A DNA stretch of 64,000 bases, taken from NCBI GenBank assembly GCA_965277595.1, contig CBDIDH010000002.1, forward strand, positions 1,054,001-1,118,000, read 5' to 3'. Both the position numbers and the translations under genes were made by a program. The notes below the pieces were generated by a model. The model was not told the DNA's origin and did no database searches. It saw only the letters and a list, made by a program, of their open reading frames with translations. Below are positions 9,801 through 18,082 of this stretch, one piece after another; positions within the stretch are counted from its first letter, which is position 1; each line of letters begins with the position of its first letter. The stretch is from CBDIDH01 sp965277595. GTDB taxonomy: Bacteria > Planctomycetota > Planctomycetia > Isosphaerales > Isosphaeraceae.

Positions 9801-10029
9801 CGTCGGGTTCCGGGCAGGCGATCAGGACAACCCGTTCCGGCCAGGGCTGAGCCGGTTGGCGACCCAGTTCCTCGCCGTTGACGATCGCCCCGAGGGTCTC
9901 GCCGGAGATTGCGTAGCTCGTCTGTCTCGGGGCACCGCCGCCGAAGAATTTCAGGCGACGGTCGGTTCTGATGACGCGTCGGAGAATGCGCGGAGGGACG
10001 ACCACCGCCGTCGGGTTGGTGGCCGCCAC
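6802..10029 (-). CDS. Large multi-pass membrane protein of unknown function
   Basis: I do not recognise a family for this 1075-residue protein. Residues 1 to about 490 are soluble, rich in charged helices and an Ala/Asp/Pro linker near 200-230. From about 495 there are several hydrophobic helices (FVVLPFGGAFVVLKGL, SILLLGSVALAAINFA, LTVAGPVWLIAWLAGAGPIF, FALSLALAVFALACLAF, LGLAWGVVAYLVRIYVNLLI, LAIFVAGANVLLLPGVFGFL), and a C-terminal soluble region of about 200 residues follows. The start is GTG at 10029; the frame remains open about 26 codons further upstream to a TGA without any ATG, GTG or TTG, and that leader reads naturally (DLAIDLVDLQRA), so a CTG start upstream cannot be excluded. The gap to the HD gene upstream is only 144 bases, so co-transcription is likely. 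Confidence 0.85.
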   Translation of the reverse strand: MAATNPTAVVVPPRILRRVIRTDRRLKFFGGGAPRQTSYAISGETLGAIVNGEELGRQPAQPWPERVVLIACPEPDELARADPGALLTTAWRRLFRARIQAEIRKALDRGTLDASGLDARIGAIGRTEFEEARAVLVQDGRLAPECGDSAVFEAFAAAFLDLSRFAPGLLAYTFPALEDQATIEALLAADVDATALLAGSRPAGAPDPAEAADEPVELPDHDPIADRPRQSVVDAWGEGSGRGQGLAAKAKAASTRGNSVRAALLWAGSAARSNSEIGRAAARSELKHLADRLTRALFVRKGESETWADALAPLLRSAPGGFWSPEARMLYDLQKVCIDHEREVFRLDAIGWVLSLGRQPLKRPLPHLRLVAISNHLRSAAKRLPAVKLTREERGRLEGLFRSALHRVEHDLREQFRPTIESTLAETWVPPRDLPERVARGKLVEELLDRIVGRGFSSLGDLRDAASKGDLKLPDLASPSEFLRGDRLLKTDHALADRLDGVHRRGEIYLRWLQRLSSLAFGTAWGRTLTRFVVLPFGGAFVVLKGLQEIDELVVVSLTELMTHRPAIHHEFVNEWSILLLGSVALAAINFARFRSRLVGAIRSFGRALRAVFLDLPTWLLNNPVLLRVLGSEVVAAVWTIALKPLTVAGPVWLIAWLAGAGPIFALSLALAVFALACLAFNTRAGRALEEVVAEKVVRALRVIGSEVVPGLFRIVMSEFQRILEWVEKVIYAVDEWLRFRKGQSTAVLAFKAMLGLAWGVVAYLVRIYVNLLIEPQINPIKHFPVVTVSHKVILPMSIRITRVFAAALTPFLGRDLAIFVAGANVLLLPGVFGFLVWELKSNWRLYEANRPEALGPVVVGEHGETISGLLRPGFHSGTLPKLFGRLRRARRVGRDGAALKRREGLHHVEESLRRFVDRDLAALLAETRTLGRLEIRTGSIHLATNRIRIELVASGFEGTAFWFDLEERGRLLHAGISRPGWLASLDVDGRSVLGDALAGFFKRSGVDRIIPTPDASVDRPDPAIAGFADVVVRWTDWVAAWDLEASNSRTLNGRRSGWLVLPPTPLDRPAGLRS

Positions 10030-10173
10030 GGCGCGTTGCAGGTCGACAAGGTCGATGGCCAGATCCCCCGCTTGAACCGGCCGGGTTCAAGGTTCCCGGC
10101 TCGATCTCATCCTATCCGGCCCGAGACCTCCATTCCAGGCCGTGCAAGGCGAGTCGAGACCGTCTTTGCCTGG

Positions 10174-11292
10174 TCAATCGTCGTCACCGTCGTACTCGGC
10201 TTCGAGCCCTTGAATGAACTCAAGCGCCTCGGAGAGTTCGCAGACGATCGCGCCGCGAACCCGACCGCGTCGGTCCAGCTCGCGGAGCAACATCAGGTCT
10301 TCAAAATCTTCGAGCGCCTTGAGCCGGGTCGAGGCCCGGGCGCCGAGCGTTCCCTCGCGATAAGCGTGGGCCTCCATGTGGTGCTCGATCAGGATCGCCG
10401 TCCGCTCGCTGATCGCCCCTTCGAGCATCTGCAAGGCGGCGGTCACGTGATCGGTCGGATCGACCGCCTTGCCGACGTCGTGCAAGAGCGCCGCGAGAAG
10501 GAAATCCTCGTCATAGGGGCGTTCCGCTCTCGCCAGTTCGAAGACCTGAAGGCTGTGGTAAAGGGCGTCTCCCTCGGGATGATGCTTCGGGCTTTGCTTG
10601 ACTCCTTCCAGCGGCTGAAGGAGCATCCGATAGACCTCGAACCGATCAAGTTGGTCTTCCATCGCCGCGACCTCCTCGTCGAGGTCGTCATCGGGGGCTT
10701 CCTCGTGGAGAAAAGCCTCAAGCTCGGCGATCGAGGCCCGCTCGATGGCCTTGCCGGTGATCGAGCTTTTGAAGACGTAATGGGCCTTGTCGGCCGGGTA
10801 AACGGTCAACTCGACCTGGTAACGGTCGTGGATGTGGACGTGGGTAAAAACCCGTTCCTCGCCGTGCTTCACGATCCGCTTCAACTCGACGTCATAGGTC
10901 AGCCCATGCTCATCAAGGGTTGACGTGACGAGCGAGACGCCGTCGCAGAAGAGATGGATATCAATATCCGAGCCCTGGCGGACGTGGCCCGTCCAGACGC
11001 TCCCGATCAGTCGAGGCCGAAACCGGGTGAGCTTCCGCATCATCCGAAGCGCCTCGATGCGCATGTCGCGGAGCCGTTCCCGACGCCTTGGCCCTTCATG
11101 AACACGAGCGAAAGCCTGGATCTGGTCGCGGATCTCGCGGTTTGTTGGCAGGTCGGCGGGGCGATAGCGGTACTCAACGCCAAGCTGGCGCGCGGCCTTG
11201 CGCTTGGCGGTGAAGTATTCGGTCTCGGTCCTCTGATACATGAGCTGCGCGGCGAGAAAGGCAATCTGCCGCCGGATGCGGTCGTCCGCCAT
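10174..11292 (-). CDS. Nucleotidyltransferase-HD domain protein
   Basis: A 372-residue protein with two domains. The first is a polymerase-beta-type nucleotidyltransferase (RLIGSVWTGHVRQGSDIDIHLF near residues 93-115, with the paired Asp of the DxD metal site). The second is an HD phosphohydrolase (YHSLQVFELAR, then LLAALLHDVGKAVD, about 240-280). The pairing recalls tRNA-nucleotidyltransferase and GlnD-like proteins, but length and order do not match either, so I leave the substrate open. It is divergent from the GntR regulator; the 405-base gap between them carries a palindrome and a promoter-like site. Confidence 0.88.
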   Translation of the reverse strand: MADDRIRRQIAFLAAQLMYQRTETEYFTAKRKAARQLGVEYRYRPADLPTNREIRDQIQAFARVHEGPRRRERLRDMRIEALRMMRKLTRFRPRLIGSVWTGHVRQGSDIDIHLFCDGVSLVTSTLDEHGLTYDVELKRIVKHGEERVFTHVHIHDRYQVELTVYPADKAHYVFKSSITGKAIERASIAELEAFLHEEAPDDDLDEEVAAMEDQLDRFEVYRMLLQPLEGVKQSPKHHPEGDALYHSLQVFELARAERPYDEDFLLAALLHDVGKAVDPTDHVTAALQMLEGAISERTAILIEHHMEAHAYREGTLGARASTRLKALEDFEDLMLLRELDRRGRVRGAIVCELSEALEFIQGLEAEYDGDDD

Positions 11293-11441
11293 TGGGGAGG
11301 GGTGCGCCGTTATTCTTCGCCCATCAAGGCGGCGCCGGGCGTTTTGATCAACCAGGGGCCATCCGGCCTTCGGGTCGATCGCACCGAGAAAGGTTCGTGA
11401 GAAGACACCCTAATCATCGGCGAAGGTGGCGGTCAAGATGA

Positions 11442-11455
11442 GATTCTATAGAATC
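11442..11455. promoter_or_regulatory. Perfect 14-bp palindrome, candidate GntR operator
   Basis: The sequence GATTCTATAGAATC is its own reverse complement. It ends three bases before the TTGACA hexamer of a promoter-like site that faces the GntR gene. Regulators of the GntR FCD type commonly bind short AT-rich palindromes and repress their own promoter, so this is a good candidate operator. Binding is inferred and not shown. Confidence 0.6.
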
Positions 11456-11458
11456 GTG

Positions 11459-11488
11459 TTGACAGCGGCGGACGCCCCTGTCCATACT
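11459..11488 (+). promoter_or_regulatory. Sigma70-like promoter candidate for the GntR operon
   Basis: TTGACA (11459-11464) matches the -35 consensus fully. CATACT (11483-11488) matches the -10 consensus at four of six positions, with an 18-base spacer. A transcript from about 11495 would leave a leader of about 200 bases before the ATG at 11698. Confidence 0.45.
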
Positions 11489-11697
11489 GATGGATGTACG
11501 GGTGGACGACCCGAACGATCCACCGCCAGTTGATGCCGGTTGATCTGCCCAGGGCGGCGGCCGGACCCGCCTGTTGTTGCTTGTTCTGGAACGTGCTTGA
11601 CCCGCCCGTGAGACGACCGCCGATCCCGCCCGCTTCTGTCCTGGAAGCGGGTTCAAGGGGTCGCGCGGCGTTGCCTGACGCCCGGGGCGATCGATTG

Positions 11698-12447
11698 ATG
11701 ACGGTCTCTGATTCGTGTCCGCCGCTGAACTGGGACCACGGCCTGCGCAGGCAGGCCATCGTGGCCTCGCTCTTGACCGATGTCTTCCAGGGTCGACTCA
11801 AGGCCGGTCAACACCTGGTCACCCGCGAGCTCGCGGCGCGGTTCGGGGTCAGTCATACCCCGGTCCGTGAAGCCCTGATCGCGCTCGAAGGCGTCGGGAT
11901 CATTAACCTGCTGCCGAACCGAGGGGCGGTCGTCCGACGGGTTGGTCCGCGCGAGGTTCGGGAGGTCTGCCAGGTCCGCCGGGCCCTGGAGTGCGAGGCG
12001 GTCCGGCTCGCTTGCGGGCGGATCGACTCGATTGAGCTTGCGGAACTGGCTGAAGGATTCACGCGGCAGAGTGAGTTGACGCTTCCCGAGCGCGCCGGGT
12101 TCGTGGAGCAGGCCCGGGCGCTGGATAACAGGCTGCACGACCAGATTGCCTCGTCGTGCGGAAACGCCTTTCTCGGCCATGAGCTTGGCCGCCTGAAGAT
12201 CCTTTTCCGGGCCTTTCGCGACGTCTCCTGGGAACACGACGGCGCCCGCAACGGGTACGGCCGGGTGATCGAGGAGCCGCTGGAACACCTGGCGATCGTC
12301 GCCGCGCTTGCCGGCCAGGACGGCCACGCCGCGGCGCGCGCCATGTCGCGACACATCAACGCCGGCGCCCATTACTGGAGCCTCGTGCTGCGCGAGCCGC
12401 CGGAGGTCCACCCCGTTTCCCGAGACAGCCGACTGGAGAACTCTTGA
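11698..12447 (+). CDS. GntR-family (FCD-type) transcriptional regulator
   Basis: A 249-residue regulator. Residues about 15-80 form the winged helix (LKAGQHLVTRELAARFGVSH, then TPVREALIALEGVGIINLLP and the wing NRGAVVRRV), which is the classic GntR DNA-binding domain. The remainder is an all-helical FCD ligand domain (VCQVRRALECEAVRLACGR; DNRLHDQIASSCGN; HLAIVAALAGQDGHAAARAM), whose Asp and His residues normally hold a metal and an organic acid or sugar acid. The stop codon shares one base with the start of the next gene (TGATG), so the regulator is translationally coupled to the DUF1549/DUF1553 gene, suggesting control of its own operon. The ATG at 11698 fits the domain start; no strong Shine-Dalgarno is seen. 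Confidence 0.9.
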   Translation: MTVSDSCPPLNWDHGLRRQAIVASLLTDVFQGRLKAGQHLVTRELAARFGVSHTPVREALIALEGVGIINLLPNRGAVVRRVGPREVREVCQVRRALECEAVRLACGRIDSIELAELAEGFTRQSELTLPERAGFVEQARALDNRLHDQIASSCGNAFLGHELGRLKILFRAFRDVSWEHDGARNGYGRVIEEPLEHLAIVAALAGQDGHAAARAMSRHINAGAHYWSLVLREPPEVHPVSRDSRLENS

Positions 12448-15400
12448 TGACCCGTCCAACCTCGTCCTGGTGGTCCGGGGCTCGCTCCCTCGTCCTCGCG
12501 GCTCTCGGCCTCGCGTCCGGCCTGCCGATGGCCCGAGGCGCCGACCCCGAATCTCCCGCCGCCGCCGCGGCGACGATCGAGTACAACCGAGACATCCGCC
12601 CCATCCTTAACGAGAACTGCTTCGCCTGCCACGGCGCCGATAGCGCCGCGCGCAAGGCCGACCTCCGACTCGACCGCCGCGACGATGCCATCAAGGCCGA
12701 GGCCATCGTCCCCGGCGCCACCGATAAGAGCGCGATGGTTGAGCGGATCTTCTCGGTCGACAAGGACGAGGTCATGCCTCCGCCCTCGGCCAAGAAAACC
12801 CTCACGAACGCTCAGAAAGAGCTTCTCAGCCGTTGGATCGCCAACGGGGCGGAGTATCAGCCGCACTGGTCCTTCATCGCCCCCAAGAAGGTCGCCCCCC
12901 CCGCCGTGAAGAACGAGAACTGGGTCCGCAACCCCATCGATCGTTTCATCCTGGCGAAGCTTGAAGCCAAAGGGCTGACCCCCGCGCCCGAGGCTGACCG
13001 CCATACACTCGTCCGCCGGCTCAGTCTCGACCTCACCGGCCTGCCGCCGACCCCAGAGATCGTTGACGCCTTTCTCGCCGACAAGAGCCCCGACGCTTAT
13101 GAGAAGCTGGTCGATCGCCTGATCGCGTCCGACCGCTGGGGCGAGCACCGAGGCCGGTACTGGCTCGACGCCGCTCGATATGCCGACACGCATGGCATTC
13201 ATATCGACAACTATCGCGAGATGTGGGCCTATCGAGACTGGGTCATCAACGCCTTCAACCGCAACGTCCCCTTTGATACGTTCACCATCGAACAGCTTGC
13301 CGGCGACCTCTTGCCCAACCGGACACTTGAGCAGCAGGTTGCCTCGGGATTTAACCGCTGCAACATCACGACGAGCGAAGGGGGCGCGATCGACGAGGAA
13401 TACCTGGTCCTCTACGCTCGCGACCGGACCGAAACCACCTCGCAGGTCTGGATGGGCCTGACCACCGGATGCGCGGTCTGCCACGACCATAAGTTCGACC
13501 CGATCAGCCAGAAAGAGTTTTACTCGCTCTCGGCCTTCTTCAATAACACGACCCAGGCGGCGATGGACGGCAACATCAAGGACACGCCGCCGATCGTCTT
13601 CGTTCCCCGCGCCGAGGATCGGCCCCGCTGGGACGCCCTCAACAAGGACATCGAGGTCGCCCGAGCCGCGGTCGAGGGGCGTCGGAAGACCGCTCGGGCC
13701 GATTTTGACAGGGAGTTCGCCGCGCCAAGGAACGATCTCAACGCCTCGTCGGCCGGAATCGACGGTCTCCAATGGCTCGCGCCGCTCTCGGAGGGCGAGG
13801 GGTCGTCGGTCCTCTTGAAGAATGCCAGTGGGTCGCGCCAGGTCGATCTCGGCAAGGAGGCTGCCTGGGAATCGGGGCAGGTCGCCGACAAGGCGCTGGC
13901 CATCAAGCCAGGCGTGAACCTTGATATTCCCGAAGCGGGTGACTTTGAACGCGATCAGCCTTTTTCATACGGGGCCTGGGTCAAGATTCCCAAGGAAGGG
14001 GGCAACGGCCCGGTCTTCGCCCGGATGGACGAGGGGCACGCCTTCCGCGGCTGGGACCTCTGGCTGGAAGGCAATCGTCCCGCCGCCCACATCGTCAGTG
14101 CCTGGCCGGGCAATGCGCTCAAGGTCTCGTCCAAGTTGGCGCTCAAGCCGGGCGACTGGCATCACCTCTTCGTTACCTACGACGGCAAGGGGCAGGCCGC
14201 CGGAATCTCGCTCTATGTCGATGGCAAGATCCAGGCGGTTGACGTCCAGGCTAATACCCTGAAGGACTCGATCAAGACGGCCGTTCCGCTGACCCTCGGC
14301 CGACGGTTCCCGACGACCCGACTCCCCGGCCTGGTCCTTCAAGACCTCCGCGTTTACAGCCGGGCCCTGGCCGGTCCCGAGGTCGCAACCGTCGCCCTCG
14401 GCTCGCGGGCCGACTGGATCGCCTCGCGCCCCGCCGAGAAGCGGACCGAGGCCGAGAGCAAGGAACTCTTTGACTGGTGGCTGAACGCCCGGGACGCCGA
14501 CTTCAAGAAGTTCGCCGAGACCCATCTGGGCCTGGAAAAAACCAAGGCGGAGATGTCGGCGCGGGGCACCCTGACGCACGTCATGCAGGAGAAGAATCAG
14601 GCGCCGATGGCGTTTGTCCTGAACCGGGGCGAGTACGACAAGCGGAAGGATCAGGTCAAGCCGGAGACGCCCGCGATTCTGCCGCCGATGCCCGATGACC
14701 TGCCGAAAAACCGCCTCGGCCTTGCCCACTGGCTGCTAAGGGGCGATCACCCGCTGACGGCCCGGGTCACCGTGAACCGGTTCTGGCAGGAGCTTTTTGG
14801 GACCGGGATCGTCCGGACGACCGGCGACTTTGGCGTGACCGGCGAGTTGCCGAGCCACCCCGAGTTGCTCGACTGGCTGGCCGTGGACTTCCGCGAGAAT
14901 GGCTGGGACATCAAGCGGGTCTTCAAGATGCTCGTGACGTCGTCGGCCTATCGACAGTCGGCCGCGACGACGCCCGAGAAGCTGGAAAAAGACCCGGGCG
15001 ACCGCCTGATCTCGCGCGGGCCGAGGTTCCGCATGGATGCCGAGATGGTTCGTGATTACGCCCTCTCGGCCGCCGGGATTCTCGCCAGCCGGATCGGCGG
15101 CCCGAGCGTCAAGCCGTACCAGCCCGAAGGGGTCTGGGAAGCCGTGGCGATGCCCGGCAGCAACACCCGCGACTATCGTCAGGACAGCGGCGAAGGGCTC
15201 TATCGCCGGAGCCTTTACACCTTCTGGAAACGTGCCGCGCCGCCGGCCTCGATGGAGATCTTCAACGCCCCGACCCGCGAGACCTGCACCGTCCGCCGCG
15301 AGCGGACCAACACCCCGCTTCAGGCCCTCGTGACCCTGAACGACCCTCAGTTCGTCGAGGCGGCGCGTCATCTCGCCGAGCTGACGCTCAAGGCCGGTGG

Positions 15401-15656
15401 ATCAACCCCCGAAGATCGCGCGGGCTTCCTCGCGGCCCGGCTTCTGGCCCGGCCGCTTCAGGCCGAAGAGGCGAAGGTGGTCGTCGCCTCGTTGAATGAT
15501 CTGAGCACGTATTATCAGGGACATCCGGCCGAGGCGAAGTCACTGATCACCTTCGGCGATTCCAAGCCCGAGGCGGGTCTCGACCCTCGCGACGTCGCCG
15601 CCTGGACGATGCTCGCCAACGAGATGATGAACCTCGACGAAGTCTTGAATAAATAA
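12447..15656 (+). CDS. Planctomycete cytochrome c / DUF1549 / LamG / DUF1553 protein
   Basis: A 1069-residue exported protein. A signal peptide (about residues 1-32) leads into a planctomycete-type cytochrome c domain with heme motif C58-F-A-C61-H62. DUF1549 follows (NWVRNPIDRFILAKLEAKGL through the second CxxCH site CAVCHDHKFDP). A concanavalin-like LamG domain lies near residues 480-640 (PFSYGAWVKIPKEG, GISLYVDGKIQAVD), and DUF1553 completes the protein (HPLTARVTVNRFWQELFGTG, RRSLYTFWKRAAPP, CTVRRERTNTPLQALVTLND). In planctomycetes such proteins occur with DUF1501 partners and are thought to handle complex carbohydrates at the cell surface, but a reaction has not been assigned to my knowledge. 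GGAGAA upstream of the ATG is a good ribosome site. The gene is coupled to the GntR gene and 31 bases from DUF1501. Confidence 0.95.
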   Translation: MTRPTSSWWSGARSLVLAALGLASGLPMARGADPESPAAAAATIEYNRDIRPILNENCFACHGADSAARKADLRLDRRDDAIKAEAIVPGATDKSAMVERIFSVDKDEVMPPPSAKKTLTNAQKELLSRWIANGAEYQPHWSFIAPKKVAPPAVKNENWVRNPIDRFILAKLEAKGLTPAPEADRHTLVRRLSLDLTGLPPTPEIVDAFLADKSPDAYEKLVDRLIASDRWGEHRGRYWLDAARYADTHGIHIDNYREMWAYRDWVINAFNRNVPFDTFTIEQLAGDLLPNRTLEQQVASGFNRCNITTSEGGAIDEEYLVLYARDRTETTSQVWMGLTTGCAVCHDHKFDPISQKEFYSLSAFFNNTTQAAMDGNIKDTPPIVFVPRAEDRPRWDALNKDIEVARAAVEGRRKTARADFDREFAAPRNDLNASSAGIDGLQWLAPLSEGEGSSVLLKNASGSRQVDLGKEAAWESGQVADKALAIKPGVNLDIPEAGDFERDQPFSYGAWVKIPKEGGNGPVFARMDEGHAFRGWDLWLEGNRPAAHIVSAWPGNALKVSSKLALKPGDWHHLFVTYDGKGQAAGISLYVDGKIQAVDVQANTLKDSIKTAVPLTLGRRFPTTRLPGLVLQDLRVYSRALAGPEVATVALGSRADWIASRPAEKRTEAESKELFDWWLNARDADFKKFAETHLGLEKTKAEMSARGTLTHVMQEKNQAPMAFVLNRGEYDKRKDQVKPETPAILPPMPDDLPKNRLGLAHWLLRGDHPLTARVTVNRFWQELFGTGIVRTTGDFGVTGELPSHPELLDWLAVDFRENGWDIKRVFKMLVTSSAYRQSAATTPEKLEKDPGDRLISRGPRFRMDAEMVRDYALSAAGILASRIGGPSVKPYQPEGVWEAVAMPGSNTRDYRQDSGEGLYRRSLYTFWKRAAPPASMEIFNAPTRETCTVRRERTNTPLQALVTLNDPQFVEAARHLAELTLKAGGSTPEDRAGFLAARLLARPLQAEEAKVVVASLNDLSTYYQGHPAEAKSLITFGDSKPEAGLDPRDVAAWTMLANEMMNLDEVLNK

Positions 15657-15687
15657 TCGAACACGAACCAACGATCGGGAACTCTTT

Positions 15688-17169
15688 ATGAACCTCTTCG
15701 ACGATTACGTGCGTTCCGAGACCCGTCGTCAGTTCCTCGGCCGGGGGGCGAACGCCCTCGGCTGGGCCGCGATGGCCTCGTTGTTGGGAAATCGATTCGC
15801 CAACGCGACCGCTCCGTCAGGGATCACCACCGACCCCATGTCGGCCACGGCGCAGCACGTCATGACCCACTTCGCGCCCAAGGCGAAGCAGGTCATCTAT
15901 CTGCACATGCTCGGCGGTCCGGCGCAGATGGATCTGTATGACTACAAGCCGAAGATGGGCGAATTCTTTGACAAGGACCTGCCCGACTCGGTCCGGATGG
16001 GGCAGCGGCTCACGACGATGACCTCGGGGCAGAAGCGGTTCCCGATCGCCCCTTCGAAGTTCAAGTTCACCCGGCATGGCAAGAGCGGCATGTGGGTCTC
16101 GGAACTTCTGCCGTACACGGCGAAGATGGTTGACGACATGTGCTTCATCCGATCGATGAGCACCGAGGCGATCAACCACGAGCCGGCCGTCAGCTACATG
16201 CAGACGGGCAACCAGATCACCGGCCGGCCGAGCCTGGGGTCGTGGGCCTCGTATGGTCTCGGGTCGTTGAATGATAACTTGCCGACGTTTGTCGTTCTCG
16301 TCGCCCGGCCGTCGAACACCGAGCAGATTCAGGCGATCTCGGCCCGGCTCTGGTCGTCGGGCTACCTTCCCGGCGAGCATTCCGGCGTCTCTTTCCGGAC
16401 CAACGGAGACTCGATCCTTTATCTGAACAATCCCCCCGGCGTGCCCCCAGAGATCCGCCGTCGCACGCTTGACGGCCTCCGCCAACTGAATGAGATGAAC
16501 TACAAGGCCGTCGGCGACCCGGAAACGCATACACGCATCCAGCAATATGAACTGGCCTTCCGGATGCAGTCGAGTGTTCCCGACCTGACCGCCGTCGAGA
16601 CCGAGCCCGAGTCCGTTTACCGGCTTTATGGCGAAGAGGCCCGCAAGCCCGGTTCGTTCGGACACACGGCGCTGCTGGCCCGGCGGATGGTCGAGCGCGG
16701 CGTTCGGTTCGTGCAGATTTACCATAACAACTGGGACACTCACGGAAACGTCGCCGTTCGCCTGCCGAGCCAGTGCAAGGACGTCGATCAACCCTGCTGG
16801 GGCCTGATTCAGGATCTCAAACAGCGCGGGATGCTCGACGAGACGCTGGTCATCTGGGGAGGCGAGTTCGGCCGGACGATTTACTCCCAGGGGGGTTTGA
16901 GCAAGGACAATTACGGTCGCGACCATCACCCGCGTTGCTTCACGATGTGGATGGCCGGCGGCGGGTCTCGGCCTGGCCAGATTTACGGCGAGACCGACGA
17001 CTTCTCCTATAACATCGTCAAAGATCCCGTTCACGTTCGCGACTTCCACGCGACCGTCTTGCACCTTCTTGGTTACGACCACGAGCGGTTCACGTACCGC
17101 TATCAGGGGCTTGACCAGAAGCTGACCGGTGTCGAGCACGCCCGGGTCATCAAGGAGTTGATGGCCTGA
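15688..17169 (+). CDS. DUF1501 protein, Tat-exported
   Basis: A 493-residue DUF1501 protein (sulfatase-like alkaline-phosphatase superfamily in fold). The N-terminus carries a Tat-type signal, ETRRQFLGRGANALGWAAMA at about residues 11-30. Family landmarks are IYLHMLGGPAQMDLYDYKP, LLPYTAKMVDDMCFIRSM, ARRMVERGVRFVQIYHNNWD and LVIWGGEFGRTIYSQ, with the DHHPRCFTMWMAGGG segment near the end. It is almost always encoded next to DUF1549/DUF1553 proteins in planctomycetes, as here, so the two probably act together outside the cytoplasm. No terminator is evident directly after the stop. Confidence 0.94.
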   Translation: MNLFDDYVRSETRRQFLGRGANALGWAAMASLLGNRFANATAPSGITTDPMSATAQHVMTHFAPKAKQVIYLHMLGGPAQMDLYDYKPKMGEFFDKDLPDSVRMGQRLTTMTSGQKRFPIAPSKFKFTRHGKSGMWVSELLPYTAKMVDDMCFIRSMSTEAINHEPAVSYMQTGNQITGRPSLGSWASYGLGSLNDNLPTFVVLVARPSNTEQIQAISARLWSSGYLPGEHSGVSFRTNGDSILYLNNPPGVPPEIRRRTLDGLRQLNEMNYKAVGDPETHTRIQQYELAFRMQSSVPDLTAVETEPESVYRLYGEEARKPGSFGHTALLARRMVERGVRFVQIYHNNWDTHGNVAVRLPSQCKDVDQPCWGLIQDLKQRGMLDETLVIWGGEFGRTIYSQGGLSKDNYGRDHHPRCFTMWMAGGGSRPGQIYGETDDFSYNIVKDPVHVRDFHATVLHLLGYDHERFTYRYQGLDQKLTGVEHARVIKELMA

Positions 17170-17466
17170 CGGGGGGAGGAAGGGTCGCGGTTTCTCGTTT
17201 CCGACAACCCAAGGGCCTTGAGGGGGTCATGACCTCGCGGAGCGATGCCGCCGAGTTCGAGACCTTCGTCAAGACCCACCTGGATCTCGGGATCGACTCC
17301 CTGGAGGAACCGAGGCCGCTTTGGGTTCGTTTGCTCGCAAGCCAGGCGAACGCGGTCCGCGCCTTGGCTTCGTTTCCCGAAAAGCCCGAGGTTGACGACC
17401 CGGCGGAGACCCCGCGCGCTGGCTTCGTTTCCGGCAAAAGCCAGGCGCGTTGTCGCGCCGAGAGGG

Positions 17467-17494
17467 CTGGTTTTGTCGCGAGAACAAAAGCCAG
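17467..17494. repeat. Hairpin CTGGTTTTGT / ACAAAAGCCAG
   Basis: CTGGTTTTGT pairs with ACAAAAGCCAG with one bulged base around a short CGCGAGA-type loop. It belongs to the repeat-rich gap; no U-tract follows, so it is not an obvious terminator. Confidence 0.5.
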
Positions 17495-17509
17495 AAGGAC
17501 AAAGGGCGA

Positions 17510-17532
17510 GATGATACATTGGACGTATCATC
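17510..17532. promoter_or_regulatory. Inverted repeat GATGATAC-N7-GTATCATC
   Basis: Eight-base arms flank a seven-base centre (ATTGGAC). The spacing and AT content of the arms suit a protein-binding site as well as a hairpin. It lies about 570 bases before the porin start and 340 bases after the DUF1501 stop; no regulator can be assigned. Confidence 0.4.
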
Positions 17533-18062
17533 TTTACTCTTTTAGACTTCCGGCATCTTCTCAAGAACGCGAAACGTTGACGAACACCCCGGGTCACGAC
17601 CCGCGCGGTGGCTTCGTTTCGTTCTGGGGCACTGGCGACCACTCGCCCCCACGGATCAACCGAGCGTTGGCTTCGTTTCGTACTGGAGCCTCGGTGCGCT
17701 GTCGCGCCGCGCGACACCTGGCGCGGAAATGCGGTCAAGGCGCAGTAAAAGACAATGGTTGAGATCAAACAGGAAAAATACACAAAACACCCATGATTCA
17801 GGAAATTCGATGCGTCTGGAACGATGCGCGGTTCGACTTCCAGCGAATCTCCAACTCGAAACTCCAGCCTATTCAAGACTATCGTTCGCCAGGGCGAGTT
17901 AAGGATGGATTCGAAAAAATCTTGACAAGGTCGCCTTTTGCGGAAAGGGGGACGATTCCGCACGTTCCCGCCGCATGACAGAGTCGTTGCAATTCTCACG
18001 ATCATTACAGTCCGTCCCTCGATTGCGACGATAGCAATACGGATTACCAAGAGGGCAAGTGG

Positions 18063-18082
18063 CGTTACCTCGCGGTGTAACG
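18063..18082 (+). promoter_or_regulatory. Small leader hairpin before the porin gene
   Basis: CGTTAC (18063-18068) and GTAACG (18077-18082) form a six-base stem with an eight-base loop about 20 bases before the porin start codon. It might affect translation, but it is short and could be chance. Confidence 0.25.

Larger units (their letters stand above)
11293..11697. other. Divergent intergenic region upstream of GntR gene
   Basis: This region separates the NT-HD gene (minus) and the GntR gene (plus). It holds the palindrome at 11442-11455 and the promoter-like pair at 11459-11488. I see no coding sequence that I can support in it. Confidence 0.6.
17321..17680. repeat. Dispersed GGCTTCGTTTC repeats
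   Basis: Copies, allowing small changes, are at 17321-17334 (TTGGGTTCGTTTGC), 17364-17377 (TTGGCTTCGTTTCC), 17419-17432 (CTGGCTTCGTTTCC), 17608-17621 (GTGGCTTCGTTTCG) and 17667-17680 (TTGGCTTCGTTTCG). A related form, CTGGTTTTGTCGCG, is at 17467. Spacing is irregular (42 to 190 bases). On the minus strand the motif reads GGAAACGAAGCCA and is translated as NEA, KRSQ or ETKP in the three frames, which explains repeat-like peptides predicted here. Confidence 0.75.

Noticed and set aside
17229..17762. Gene of 177 codons after DUF1501
   Set aside because: Its translation consists of short words created by the GGCTTCGTTTC repeat, with no domain-like features or ribosome site.
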